64,000 bases of DNA from Catenaria anguillulae PL171 (GCA_002102555.1 MCFL01000001.1:1054001-1118000), one strand, 5' to 3'. Positions 45,388-56,267 are shown, counted from the first letter of the stretch. The notes: generated by a model from the letters alone, not told the origin. Numbers and translations are program-made.

Positions 45388-46396
45388 TCAAACAATTCCG
45401 CCCCAAATCGTTTCTTGATGACTGTCGTCTTGCATTCCGAACTCAATTCCGTCCAAGTCGGCGGGGCACTGGCTGATATCACCGAAGAGTGCCCCAGTTA
45501 TCCCGACTCAATCCAGATCTCTTCTCGCCTCATGACCTTTCGTCAGTCAAGATGACTGGAACGTCTCCGACTTAGGGCGCGGTGTCCACCAAAAGAGTAT
45601 CTGTTTGATGAATCGTACATAGATGACTGGCCATTTTCTGCCAAAGGCCGTTTCAACGGGACCTCTCCTCGAGTCGGGCGGATTGGCAGCATCAGCTCAA
45701 GGATTTGTATGAGGTCGACCAAGACGTCGTCATTCGGAATGGGGCTTTACTCTGTTGCCAGGCGCATTTTAGCTTGCCATCTACCTTCGCCTCGCACAGC
45801 AATGTCGGCCCTTTCAACTCACCCACCATCTCTGATCTTGGCCGCAGCATCTCCAACATGACCACCGTTGCCATCGATTGTGCAAAGTTATTGACTGGGG
45901 CTGTTGAGGTCCAGAGCGAAGAAGCTCAGGCTGCTCTCGTTGCTTACATTGAGCAGTCATCCTTATTGAGCCTCTGCCATGTGGGTGAATCTGGGATGTG
46001 TCGCATCCGAATTCATTCGCGTGTTTGAGCCCTTTCTCACCTCCACACCCACTTGCATCATTCCTTGCACGCATGTAGCCTTGAAGGGGGACTTTCATGT
46101 GCCTTACCCCAACCCTCCTTGTCGAGATACCCGTAATGGTCTTCGTGACTTGATAGGGGACGAGCAAGAAGGAGAGTCCGCGTAATGCCCCTGCGGGGTT
46201 CTCATTCTGTGTTTCATTCACCTGAACTGTACTGGCTCGCCGTTGCTTCCTGTATGCAGTTGACGTGAGAGAGCAAGAATCAATCAAAATGTGCTCGGGA
46301 ATTGATGTTTTTGTGGAAACAACAGGCAACAGAAAAGGCACGCATCGATCGTACTGCACAAAAATTGACTCAACAACAAAAGCACAGGCAACAGAT
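45388..46396. other. Intergenic, no supportable gene
   Basis: About 1 kb. A plus-strand frame at 45705-46028 is open (MTTVAIDCAKLLTGAVEVQS from 45858) but ends abruptly and has no family match. It could be an exon remnant. Confidence 0.35.
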
Positions 46397-47384
46397 TTAC
46401 TTGGGGGGCCGGGGCTTGGAGTGCTCGCAAGTCAAAATCAAGTTGGCATAGCCATAGCCGTTCAACCTCGACACTGCGGCCTCGGCCTCGGTATACGTGG
46501 AGAAATTGACAAACGCAAAGCCCTTGCACGTGCCGTCGTCGTGCTTGGCCAAGTAGGACCTGGCAATGCGGCCAAACGGCTGGGCCAAATCCACCAAGTC
46601 CTGGTCCGACATTTCCTCGGGCAAGTTTGCAATCCGCACGGGGAACGAGTCGTCCATGCGCCGCGGCATCATGCGTCCACCGGCCGCCTCTGCATCCGCC
46701 GCACTGCCGCCAGCCGCCATGGCGGCGCGCACAGAGGGAGGCACGTAGCGACTGCCGCCAGCACCGGCCGCCGATCCGGCGCCCAGACCCGACGATGAAG
46801 ACGGACCGTCGTCCGACGCGCCTTGCGTGGCCTCTTGCAGCGATTGGATAATGTCCTTGGAGGGGCATTCCTTGGACCAATGGGGTCCACCGCAGAAACG
46901 GCACTTGATGGTCGAGTCCTTGAGCGCGCGCTGCGCGGTTTGGACCATTGTTTCGGGGGCGTCGAGCTCGTCTGGGTGCATGGCGAGCTTGAGGGGGAAC
47001 TCGGTGTCGAGACGGGTGGGCTGGAAGGTTGGGTCCTCCTTGAGGTAGTTGAGACCAAATTTGACCCAGTTTTTGCGGCGCTCCTCAATGGCGCGCTTGG
47101 ACTGCTCGATATCGCGGCCGATCTTGAGCGTGCGCTTAACTTGGACGACCTGGTTGTCGGCGTTGGTCTTGTAGTAGGTGTGGGTGTAGGTGCCGTTCTT
47201 GTGCACGTGCACAGACGGGAGGGGGAGGTCTGTGAAACGTGCAGAATGTGGTCTGTGTTAATCAGACATATTCTCTGGCTCATGACGACAAGGGACATGT
47301 TGTTGGATCGGGCGGTCCGATTCGAATCGAATCGAGGGCAGCATTCATGGGGATGGATACATTGCACTTACCTTGGGCAGTCAT
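46397..47384 (-). CDS. TIF35: Translation initiation factor eIF3 subunit g (Tif35)
   Basis: A 13-nt first exon (47384-47372, ATG plus three codons and one base) splices through a 142-nt intron to 47229-46397, giving 281 aa (yeast Tif35 is 274). The N-terminal eIF3g domain has NADNQVVQVKRTLKIG and ERRKNWVKFGL. A CCHC zinc knuckle reads CRFCGGPHWSKECP. A Gly/Ala linker leads to YVPPSVR, then a C-terminal RRM with VRIANLPEE (RNP2) and CKGFAFVNF (RNP1). The factor sits in the eIF3 complex on the 40S subunit and supports scanning. All domains are intact. Confidence 0.95.
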
Positions 47385-47776
47385 TTTGGCGCGGTACTCG
47401 AGGTTGCCTTGGATAATACCGTGACCACGGCAACGGCAGCTGTGGGCTGTGGGCTCGTGCAGGGGTGGGCGGCAGTGTGGCGGCCGTGTTGTGCTTGTTG
47501 GCTCGCGTGGTGTCACGTGAGCAGTGGCGATCCCCTCGCCCTGGCTCCTGGCTTCCTTCGCCGCCCTTCTTCTCGAGCCCCAGCCGAGCTGACTGTTGCA
47601 GGCTCGCAATCGCAACCAATCCATGCACGTCAGCGAATGAGTCAGACTCTCAGCAAACTCGATTCATTCAATCATTCAAATTGCAGGCGACCCCCGTCAC
47701 CCCATCACCACGACACCGTCTCCCCACGCGTATCATTTTCCTCACTGATCGACGACCCGTTTTCCAAAGAGCCAAC
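47385..47776. other. Divergent promoter (eIF3g / Ddi1)
   Basis: About 390 bp between divergent start codons. No coding sequence is supported. It should drive both genes. Confidence 0.5.
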
Positions 47777-49123
47777 ATGCGTCTCACACTCGCCACCGAA
47801 ACGGGCGACATCCACACGGTCGATGTCCCTGCCGACATGTCAATCGCCGACCTGGCTGCCCTTGCAGCATCCTCCTTCCCCGGCATCACGCGCAACGGCA
47901 CGCTCGTCCCAACGCTCAAGTGCAACGGTCGCGATTTGCCCGGATCTCCGCAAACGCTCATGCAAGCTGGTATCAAGAACGACGACCTGATTGTTGTCGT
48001 TCGACCAGCAGCTCCACCAGCTGCCGCCGGAGCGGCCGTGCGGCCGACGCGTCCTGGTGCGCCAATGGCCATGGGCGGCGCTGCGGGCGCTGGGCAGCAG
48101 CAGCAGACTCCTGCGCAAATGCAGGCCGCCGTCAATCAGTTCTTTGCCAGCATGCAGCAAATGATGGCGGCAAACAACACGCCCGAGGGCCGAGCCGAGA
48201 TGGAGCGCCGGAGACAATTGGCAGAAAAGTGCGCCACTTCCTGCTTTTGTATCCTTGTTGCTTCTGCCTGTACATTGGGCTTTGCTTGCTGACCTCTGAA
48301 TGTTCCTGGGTACCGTGTGCGTGACAGGCAGCGCGCAATCGACGAAAATCTGGCCATCGCCATGGAACACACGCCAGAGGCGTTTGGCCGCGTCATCATG
48401 CTGTACATTGACGGCAAAGTCAACGGTCATCCCATCAAGGCCTTTGTCGACTCTGGCGCACAATCAACCATCATGTCGCACAAGCTCGCGCAAGCCTGTG
48501 GCCTGGACCACCTCATCGACGACCGTTTTGCTGGGATGGCACAAGGTGTTGGCACGGCCAAGATTCTCGGTCGCGTGCACGCTGCACAGCTTGAGGTGGG
48601 CGGCGGGAGTACGGGCACTCCGCCCTTGTTTCTCATGTGTTCGTTTACCATTCTGGAGGCCGACAACAATGGCGTCGATATGCTATTTGGATTGGACATG
48701 CTCAAGCGGCACCAAGCGAGTATTGATTTAGCCGACAACACGCTCAAGATCCAGGGGCAGAGCATTCCGTTCTTGGCCGAGCACGAACTGCCCGAGCAAG
48801 CAAAGGATCGCGTCAAGGAGGAGCTGGCCAGGGCAAAGGAGGAGGCCGAGCGAGCTGCACAGGCCGTGTCGTCGCCAACAAGTTCACAACAGCAGGCGGC
48901 TGGATCAGCCGCGGCAGGGGCAGCTCCCGCTGTACCTTCATCGCCCCGTCCTGTTGCACCGCCGGCGCAGTCGGCCGCACCTGGCACACCGGGCGTGGCG
49001 CCGCCAAATGAAGGCGCGATTCAGACACTCATGGCCATGGGCGTGTCGCGTGCCGAGGCGATTCAGGCATTGATGGCGGCTGGCGGCAGCGTGGATCTCG
49101 CAGCATCGCTCTTGTTCAATTGA
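47777..49123 (+). CDS. DDI1: Ddi1-type ubiquitin shuttle / retroviral-like aspartic protease
   Basis: Exons 47777-48228 and 48328-49123 join in phase 2 to 415 aa (yeast 428). The ubiquitin-like domain is at 1-75 ([20 protein letters not shown]). A Pro/Ala/Gln linker and helical domain follow. The protease domain starts after the splice with [18 protein letters not shown] and has the catalytic DSGA (Asp about 192), then LLFGLDML. A UBA domain ends the protein ([18 protein letters not shown]). Ddi1 brings or cleaves heavily ubiquitinated proteins at the proteasome. All three modules are intact. Confidence 0.96.
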
Positions 49124-49475
49124 GTTGATCGACCTCTCTTCCCAGCACATTTTTGTACATGTTTCGATTTCCCATTGACTTGTTGGTTTGCTTCACGGCC
49201 AAACTTCGTTTGGTGACTTTAATGTATGTATGCTTCCATTGTCTTTGCACTGGTTTCGCGGACTTTTGCGCACGAGGCACACCTCGGCGAGGCGCGCCTG
49301 GCCGGGGTGTGCACGTCTGCTGCTTTGTTCATGCAGGTAGAAACACGTCACGTGGTCACGTGCTGGTATGGATGCATTGACATGCTCTCGTACAAGCATG
49401 GCATGCGTTTCGAAAGCTGTTACATTGTATCATTTCCATGCAAAATCTTAACTGAGAAACCCACACAAAAACACC
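49124..49475. other. Intergenic between Ddi1 and Emg1
   Basis: About 350 bp between two plus-strand genes. It contains CACGTCACGTGGTCACGTG near 49346, with overlapping CACGTG E-box-like sites upstream of Emg1, a plausible control element. Confidence 0.5.
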
Positions 49476-50286
49476 ATGAAAACCAAAGCACCCACCCCAG
49501 GCGTCCCCGAGGCACCGAAATTGCCGAAAACTCTGGCCGAGAAGGAGAACACGCGCCGCCTCATTGTAGTTCTGTCCGGCGCCATCCTCGAAACCGTGAA
49601 GATTGGCAAGAACAAGGATGCTCGATACCAGCTGCTCAACTCTGACGACCACGTCAACCTGCTCAAGAAGCACGGCCGCGACTTTTCGACGTACCGTCCC
49701 GACATCACACACCAATGCCTGTTGACGCTGCTCGATTCGCCGCTCAATAAGGCCGGTCGATTGCAGGTGTTTATTTCAACGGCAAAGGGTGTTTTGATTG
49801 AGGTGCATCCGTCGGTGCGGATTCCCCGGACGTTCAAGCGATTTGCAGGGTTGATGGTCCAGTTGTTGCACAAGTTGTCGGTCAAGTCGGTGAATGGTGA
49901 GGAGCGGCTGCTCAAAGTTATCAAGAACCCGATTACGGACCATTTGCCAACAAATTGCCACAAGATTTGTACGTCTGCTTCGGCCCACTGCTTTTGTTGC
50001 GCCCAAACCACTGTTCCTACGCAGTCTCATTTCGTCCGACCTGCTATCGCGCATTCTCTCAGGCTTCTCTTACGATGCCACGACCGTCAAACTCAGCGAC
50101 TACGTCCAAACCATTCCGGAAGACAAGTCGCTCTGTGTCTTCATTGGCGCCATGGCCCACGGCGAAGACAACTTTGCGGATCAGTACATCGACGACAAGA
50201 TTGGTGTGTCCGAGTATCCATTGTCCGCATCGGTCGCATGTGGCAAGTTGTGCTGTGCAATGGAGGACATGTGGAACATTTTGTAA
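49476..50286 (+). CDS. EMG1: rRNA N1-specific pseudouridine methyltransferase Emg1/Nep1
   Basis: Exons 49476-49968 and 50063-50286 join in phase 1 to 238 aa (yeast 252). SPOUT-family features are [28 protein letters not shown], then [20 protein letters not shown] and [19 protein letters not shown]. After the splice come [11 protein letters not shown], with the cofactor-binding Gly loop, and [13 protein letters not shown]. The enzyme methylates a pseudouridine in helix 35 of 18S rRNA and is needed for 40S assembly in the nucleolus. The gene is complete. Confidence 0.96.
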
Positions 50287-50389
50287 TGGAGAATGCGCTT
50301 TTCTTGGATCCTTTGAATACAAACTTGTACATACACAGCGTATACTTCCCCAAACTCACTGTAAGAACATAACCCAGCCTGTTCACACC

Positions 50390-51350
50390 TAAGGTCTCGA
50401 GGGGTCGTGAAGCCGTGGGTGGATAGCCATTCCAGAACTTGGCTTGCACGAGTTGGTGACTTGCAGCCCGCCAAAGTTCCCGTCATTATTGCACGAAACA
50501 CGTCAGTATGTCCAGCCAACCGCGTATTATTGAGGAAGAGTGAAGCAAGAGGAATCCTTGAATGATCTGAATCATGGGGAGAGACCACTCACGGGCAGCC
50601 AATACCGCAATGCAATGAACAGATGACTGGATCGCGTGCAACGAGAATGCCTTGAAATGCGGACCTAGATGCGGAACATACGGTCGTCCAACGCCAAGAG
50701 CGTCCAGCGGGAAAGCTTGGTGCCCTCGTTTGGGAAGTTTAGGAAGAGGCCCAGGCAAAGAAAGTGGCCGAGCGAAGGCTTGAGTATAGTGGTTTGACCA
50801 ACGAGTGAAGCGTGTCCAGAACTGGTCCCAGCAGCTGTGGTCGAGGGTTTGGAGTCGAACATTCCAGCGAGTGCCACCGGCGTTTGGGACAAGCAGCTCA
50901 ACGAGTCGCTGAGCCAGAGTGCCTCCCGAGGAAAAGAAGCGGTGGGTTTGGTGCTATCGGCCCGTTGGCAGCAAAAAGCGCAATCCATGTATGCCTCGGT
51001 CAACAGCGGATCAGAAGCAGACATCTGGCGCCAGACCAGCTGGCGACAGTCATAGTACCCAACACAACTGAGAAAAGTGTATGAGGCTCGAATGCAAGAA
51101 TTGGCGGGATGTCGGTTTCTGGATGCAATGCCTCGATGCGCTCCTCCTGCACCGAGCGGGGCGAGAAGACGACCTGGTGAATCCATGAGAATCGGAAGGG
51201 CATTTATGAGCGTCCCGCCGAAGGAGGGATGCGATTAAGCGACTCGAGGATGGGATTCGAGAGTCTGGGCGAGTCCAGGCGAGCAGGTGGATGACGAGCT
51301 CGAGGGGTAAAATGGCCGAAGGCAGGGGCGGGCATTGGGATGTTTTCATG
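50390..51350 (-). pseudogene. F-box-like gene, apparently frameshifted
   Basis: An ATG near 51350 opens MKTSQCPPLPSAILPLELVI and HLLAWTRPDSRIPSSSRLI, an F-box-like start similar in style to the 15730 segment. Protein-like sequence then continues in two other frames: VFSPRSVQEERIEAL with IPPILAFEPHTLF, then YDCRQLVWRQMSASDPLLTE with LDDRMF at about 50,670. A further piece (GPHFKAFSLHAIQSSVH) follows. I could not join them with convincing introns, so decay by frameshifts is the simplest reading; a gene with unusual introns remains possible. Confidence 0.4.
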
Positions 51351-52073
51351 ATTGCATCAGGTGTCGGTGTTGCAACTCCGTTGTTGGTTTCCAAGCGACA
51401 ACTTGACGGAGTCCTTATGATCGCTCTGCAGTCATGGTTCAGCCTCAGAAGCTGGCCCCTGCTCTGCTCCTTCGCTTCTCCCTGCGATGTAAAGACTCCA
51501 GTTGGCCTCATTGCCTGGTCCACCTCAAAAGCCCTCCTCTGCGCGTGGGCCTATTACTCTTTCACACTTGCCGCGTGACCTCATCTTCCTTCACTCCACC
51601 ATTTGTGATTGCCGACATTCCCTCAAGTGCAGAGCACATATGTAAACTGGACGGTGCGGACAAAATTTCGAAATTTCGAAACAAGAAACGCGATCGAGGC
51701 ACCAGAGCACCAATCACTTTCACTGCATCACTTGTCATCCGCCGTTTCCCAACAATAGACCGAGTTGGTATTCAAGAACCATGGACGCAGAAAACTTGTT
51801 TTCCGAACATCCGGGTATTGCCAGTCACCAGGAATCGGAGCCAGGACGAAAAACTGAACGGGACTGACGATACGCCCTTATTGTCCACAGAGGAAGGCTG
51901 GGTGAGGTCAGAAGAGCTGGACCAACAGAGGAAAATGGTCAAGTCCACTCCCAAAACTTCTATCGTCCATGGCGATCCAAGTTATTCACAGGTGAAGGAC
52001 GGCTTTTGGCCGTCGCAATCTGCATCGACTGCAACCGTGCCAGAAAGACACTTGACACTTGCCTCGAACCTCG
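51351..52073. other. Intergenic, may hold 5' exons of the next gene
   Basis: About 720 bp. Short plus-strand frames, including an ATG at 51782 (MDAENLFSEHPGIASHQESE) and a Cys-containing piece AICIDCNRARKTLDTC near 52010, could be 5' exons of the membrane protein that follows. No consistent splice set was found. Confidence 0.4.
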
Positions 52074-53570
52074 ATGCGATTTCGTGGCAAGACGTGTCCT
52101 TCATGCAAGCGTTCAGCATTGTACGGCTACCACTTTCTATGCAGTAAATGCCGATGCAGGAGGGCCTCACTGGAGCTTTCAATACAGACTCTACTGACGT
52201 ACTGGCTCGTTACGACCATCGTCAACACAAGGCATGCTGCCACGTCCCGCGCATCGACAAACCGACTCACTTGGCAACGATTTCTCCGTTCTCACACGCT
52301 TCACGTCATCATCGTCATCCTGACCCTCTTCGCACCATTCTCGATCCGGCTCTCTGCCTATTACAACGCAGCCGGCCAACTGGCTTATGACTTTACCGAA
52401 CTCTGCCGCGACTTGACCATCCTGTCACTCACCTCCTTGATCCGCCATGCACTCGTCCACATTGAACTGCGCTCTATCGCTTCTCAGCAACTCGGCACGC
52501 CATCGCCACGTCTCGTGACACATATCGCACAAGCCATTCTGCACGGGTGGTGTGCTGCAGGATCAACTCTTGCTCTTGCGGCCACCTTCCGGTCGCTTGT
52601 GGGCCGTGCTGCGCGCCAGCCCGCAAGTTTTCTGATGAAAGAGCTGCTCGACATACTTCCCATCGTCACTTCTTCACGCTGGATGCCACCCATTCTCGTC
52701 CTCGCAACTTACTCACTTGTGACCCGCATTCATACTTGGATCAAGCTCCGCGGCGGTCTGTCCGCACTCGTTCGACACGGCGGTACCGGCGACCCGCTCG
52801 TCTTACCCCGCGAACTCGCCACGCTGTTTTGTGCCCTGGTTTCATTCGAATTCCTGGACCCGCTGCTCCCCGCATTCGACAAAACCAACCTTCATCTCCT
52901 TCCGGGTGCATGGGCGGGAATCTACCTCTCGAGCGGCGCACTTCTCGCCAAAATCGCGCTTGACTTGTCATCGCACCACCACCGAGTTGCCTTGTCTGCT
53001 CCTGGGACACCTGCCCAAGTCCGGTCGCCCAAGCTCGTCAAGCACGTCCACGTTCAGTCGCCATCACTCATGTCCCAGGCAAGGCAGTTGCCACACGCCA
53101 GCTCGGACGGGTTTGCGAATCCACCGCCAGTCAGCCCGACGCTTCAGCGCCGAGTCATTCTGGAGCGGTTCAGCCCGGATAAACCGCACCAGCAGCCTAC
53201 AAGGTACCATGGGCCGGCAGCCGCAAAAAGACAGGATGCCTGGTTTGAGCAGCTGGCTTCAAACGAGTGCTCGTCACCGGCCGCTCGGTTGCCACCTTCG
53301 TCAGCAAAGATAATGGCCGGCTTGACTCGGTCGCTTTCTCCGCAGCTGGCAACCAGATTTCGGGAGCCTTCGCCGGTCAGATTGGTGAGCCCCGGGCTCT
53401 TTGCGACGCAAAGGCGGGAGGAGAATCAGAAGGAATTCGAGTTGAAGGTGAGTAGCGGAGAGGCTCCCGGCAGTCTGAAGGAAGCAATCAAGAATTTGGG
53501 CGTGGGAAGAATGTTTGGATCGGGCGACGTGAACAGTGAGAAGAGGGGCAGAAGTCCTGTTCGGTCATGA
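52074..53570 (+). CDS. Polytopic membrane protein with N-terminal CxxC motifs (Ima1/TMEM201-like?)
   Basis: The main exon is open from 52059; the first ATG is 52074 and upstream exons are likely. It starts with CPSCKRSALYGYHFLCSKCRC, two CxxC pairs that could bind zinc. About five hydrophobic segments follow within the next 280 residues (HVIIVILTLFAPFSIRLSAYY and PPILVLATYSLVTRIHTWIK are the clearest). A Ser/Pro/Arg-rich C-terminal half of about 200 residues ends in RGRSPVRS. Zinc-finger-plus-helices architecture is found in inner-nuclear-membrane Ima1/TMEM201, but sequence support is weak. Confidence 0.6.
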   Translation: MRFRGKTCPSCKRSALYGYHFLCSKCRCRRASLELSIQTLLTYWLVTTIVNTRHAATSRASTNRLTWQRFLRSHTLHVIIVILTLFAPFSIRLSAYYNAAGQLAYDFTELCRDLTILSLTSLIRHALVHIELRSIASQQLGTPSPRLVTHIAQAILHGWCAAGSTLALAATFRSLVGRAARQPASFLMKELLDILPIVTSSRWMPPILVLATYSLVTRIHTWIKLRGGLSALVRHGGTGDPLVLPRELATLFCALVSFEFLDPLLPAFDKTNLHLLPGAWAGIYLSSGALLAKIALDLSSHHHRVALSAPGTPAQVRSPKLVKHVHVQSPSLMSQARQLPHASSDGFANPPPVSPTLQRRVILERFSPDKPHQQPTRYHGPAAAKRQDAWFEQLASNECSSPAARLPPSSAKIMAGLTRSLSPQLATRFREPSPVRLVSPGLFATQRREENQKEFELKVSSGEAPGSLKEAIKNLGVGRMFGSGDVNSEKRGRSPVRS

Positions 53571-53692
53571 GAAGTTGAATAATATGCATGTGGAAGTGGT
53601 GAAAATAGCATCAAGCGGCAAAGGATACGCATATAGGCTACGATCATTCTCTGTCTCCTTCCTCAGCGTTTCAACGGGCGACTCTGCGCAAA

Positions 53693-54422
53693 ATGGGCAC
53701 GGTATTAAGCTCCCCATGGACCAAATCCAAGGGCCTCAAAGTTCTCATCGTCGGCCTCGACTTTGTCGGCAAAACTGTTCTGCTTCACACGCTGCCGCCA
53801 AGTGACCCTGAAGCAGCGCAACAGACTATCGCAACCAAAGGTACTCTCTCAGCGCCGTGCTGACACCAACATTCAAATAACACACATTGACATAAGCCGA
53901 TGCCCTTGCCCTCATGCACTTCAGGATATAACACCAAGCAGGTGACGCACCACGACAAAAGATTCATGTTCTGGGACTTGAGCGGGTGCCATGGACTGCG
54001 ACTGCATTGGCGATTCTGTACGTGTGACACGGTAATACATTGCGCCCACGAAAAACCTGGCCGCTCACCTCAATGCACTCGACCTGCGGCGTAATCGAGC
54101 GTTTTATTGAATAGATTTCGAAAACGCTCACGCTGTCCTCTTTGTTGTCGACCCGACGGATACGGCACGCATTGCCGAAGCGCAGTCCGAACTGGCTCGC
54201 CTGGCGGCCGAGCCGCAACTTGCGAATGCAAGGTTTGCGCTACTGTTGCACAAGTCGGACCTGCCCGTGGACGAGCGAGTCAATCAGGAAATGTCGGCAA
54301 AGTTTGCCGAGTTGATGGGTTCGCGGCCACGATTGGTGGAACACACGTCTTGTAAGACGGAGCAAGGCAAGAGGGCTTTGGGGAGGGTCTTGGATTGGCT
54401 TGCAGATGATTTGATGAGGTGA
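53693..54422 (+). CDS. Atypical Arf-like small GTPase (182 aa, 3 exons)
   Basis: Exons 53693-53840, 53925-54017 and 54115-54422 join in phase 1 both times. Gly2 allows N-myristoylation. The P-loop GLDFVGKT (21-28) and the switch I Thr48 are intact. The switch II motif reads WDLSGC (66-71) where Arf proteins have WDVGGQ, so the catalytic Gln is Cys71. The guanine-specificity motif is HKSD (126-129) in place of NKxD. TSCK gives a plausible last motif. GTP hydrolysis and nucleotide affinity should be altered. It belongs to the Arl branch; the subfamily is not determined. Confidence 0.88.
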
Positions 54423-54576
54423 TAAGCTTCTTCATGTTGCGGGAATGAACAAGGAGGCTATGAGGTACTTCAGAAAACATAAGCTGCTGCACCTTGACCT
54501 CTAACCGCATCGACTCAAATGAAAGATTGAGCTTGAAAGGTGAAGGCACGTATTCCAAGGGCAAGGGAAACATGAC

Positions 54577-56267
54577 CTAGTTGAGGTACTTGAGCAAATC
54601 CGGCCCGTTGCCCTGAAAAAGAGATGCGAGTGCATTAGCGTTTCGCCATCAACAGCCCAAAAACAGCCGAGTTGCAGTAGACAACGTACCACAGGCACAA
54701 CCCTTGTCGGGTTGATGTTCACGTGCGACATGTAGTAATGTTTCTTGATGTGCTCCATATTACACGTCTCCTTGATGCCCGGCAGCGCGTAAAGCCTGGC
54801 CGCCCAGAGCAAAATCTGAGGATAGCCAAACTCGATCGTCTTCCAGTTGCACTTGAAATGCCCGTGGTATACAGGATCAAACCGAAAAATGGTCGTAAAC
54901 AGCCTCACATCGGCCTCGGTGAGCTCCTTGCCAAACAGCCACGGCCCTTCCTTTGCGTGCGCCTCGAGGTGGTGCTCGACGCGGTCGAGGGCAGTGAACA
55001 GTTGCGTCACTGCGCGGTCGTAGGGTGCTTGCGCAGTGGCAAACCCGGCCTTGTACACGCCATTGTTGATCGAGTCGTACACCCAGTCGTTGAGGCCGTC
55101 GATTTGCGGGCGAAGGGATTCCGGGTAAAAGGTGACACCCGGGCGCGTGGCAAAGGCGTCAAACGTGGTGTTGAGCATCCGGATGATTTCCGAGGATTCG
55201 TTGTTGACTGTTCGATATGTGACAGGAATTGCAATTTGGGGTCAGGACAAGACGCAATAGCATTTGGAAGGAACAATACCCCGGCACGTACCGATCGTGT
55301 GCGTTTTCTTGTCCCACAGCACCGGGACCGTGAATCGGCCTTGATACCCGGGCTCGGCACGCAAGTAGAGCTCCTTCAAAAAGTGCGCACCGTACAAGTG
55401 GTCGCGGGTCGCCCCGGGGCAGTCGTCTTCGTTTTGCGGGAACTCCCAGCCTTCGGGGCCAAGCAAGTAGTGCACAACAGAGACCGACAGGCAGTCCTCG
55501 AGGCCTTTCAGGGCACGTACGATGAGGACGCGATGGGCCTGTGACAGGAGCAGCGAGGTTGCGTCAGAGACTCGAGCGTTCAAGATATGGATCGAATGCG
55601 TCTTGGGGACAGAGGGCGGGATGGAAAACGGCATACCCAAGGACACTATACAGCACAATCGGGAGAGTCGGCGTACATTGGATCATTAGAGGTTGCGGGC
55701 AGATCCAACATGGACAACAGCAGAACGAATCAAATGCAGCGTACCGCCAATGAAACGTAGAGATGATAGCGGTCCTTTTCGGCAACAAACTTTGCCTGCG
55801 GGTCGCAACTGACATGGTCGCGAAACGAAGACACTTGACGGCGAAACTCGCCGTCCTTGGACGCCCTGTTTCGCGCACCATTCAGTCAAGCGTCAGCACG
55901 GACGCATTACCAGGCATGCATTGATTCAGATGCACATTGCACGGGAAGCGAACCATTTGAGCATGTCATCGGGCTTTCCGGGGCTTGCCGCGGCGGTGGA
56001 CGTTGCTTGGGTATTGGAGGCAGACATGGTGACCGCGCGTGAGGAAGAGGTCGATGGCGGAATGTGTGCGGCTGTGGTTGAGAACGAGTGCGGCGGCGGA
56101 GGGGAGGCTGCAGCGGACAGGTGTCGCGGCGCGGGTTGGATCACGCGAATCAGCGGGCGGTGACGGACAGCACGGGCAAGAGCTGGGGCGCGGACGGGAG
56201 TTAAATTCAGCGTGAGCTTGAGGGTGGCAAGCGACATGGCACCGTTTGAGTCAGGGTTCGATGACAT
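54577..56267 (-). CDS. ECM4: Ecm4-type glutathionyl-hydroquinone reductase (Xi-class GST), 6 exons
   Basis: Exons 56267-55936, 55865-55745, 55645-55637, 55538-55292, 55207-54690 and 54612-54577 join in phase to 420 aa. The N-terminus is Arg/Ala/Pro-rich, like a mitochondrial presequence; ATGs at 56237 and 56027 are alternatives. Family blocks are ASKDGEFRRQVSSFRDHV and DRYHLYVSLA, then a 9-nt exon coding Cys-Pro-Trp (catalytic Cys about 152), then AHRVLIVRALKGLED. NNESSEIIRML and GLNDWVYDSINNGVYKAGFA follow, with HYYMSHVNINPTRVVPV at the end. These enzymes reduce glutathionyl-hydroquinones using two glutathiones. The microexon restores the exact family sequence. Confidence 0.92.

Larger units (their letters stand above)
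38100..45390 (-). mobile_element. Proposed ~7.3-kb Plavaka (CACTA superfamily) transposon
   Basis: The proposal combines an open Plavaka transposase (38488-42419), an unknown plus-strand gene (43103-44914) and matching AATCGC/GCGATT clusters on both outer sides (38.1-38.35 and 45.03-45.39). CACTA elements typically carry many short subterminal motifs bound by a second element protein. Exact ends, target-site duplication and terminal repeats are not seen. The right cluster could instead belong to a different, smaller element, leaving the unknown gene as a host gene. Confidence 0.45.

Noticed and set aside
45705-46028. Plus-strand frame of 107 codons
   Set aside because: No domain, no sensible splice continuation, and composition not like neighbouring genes.
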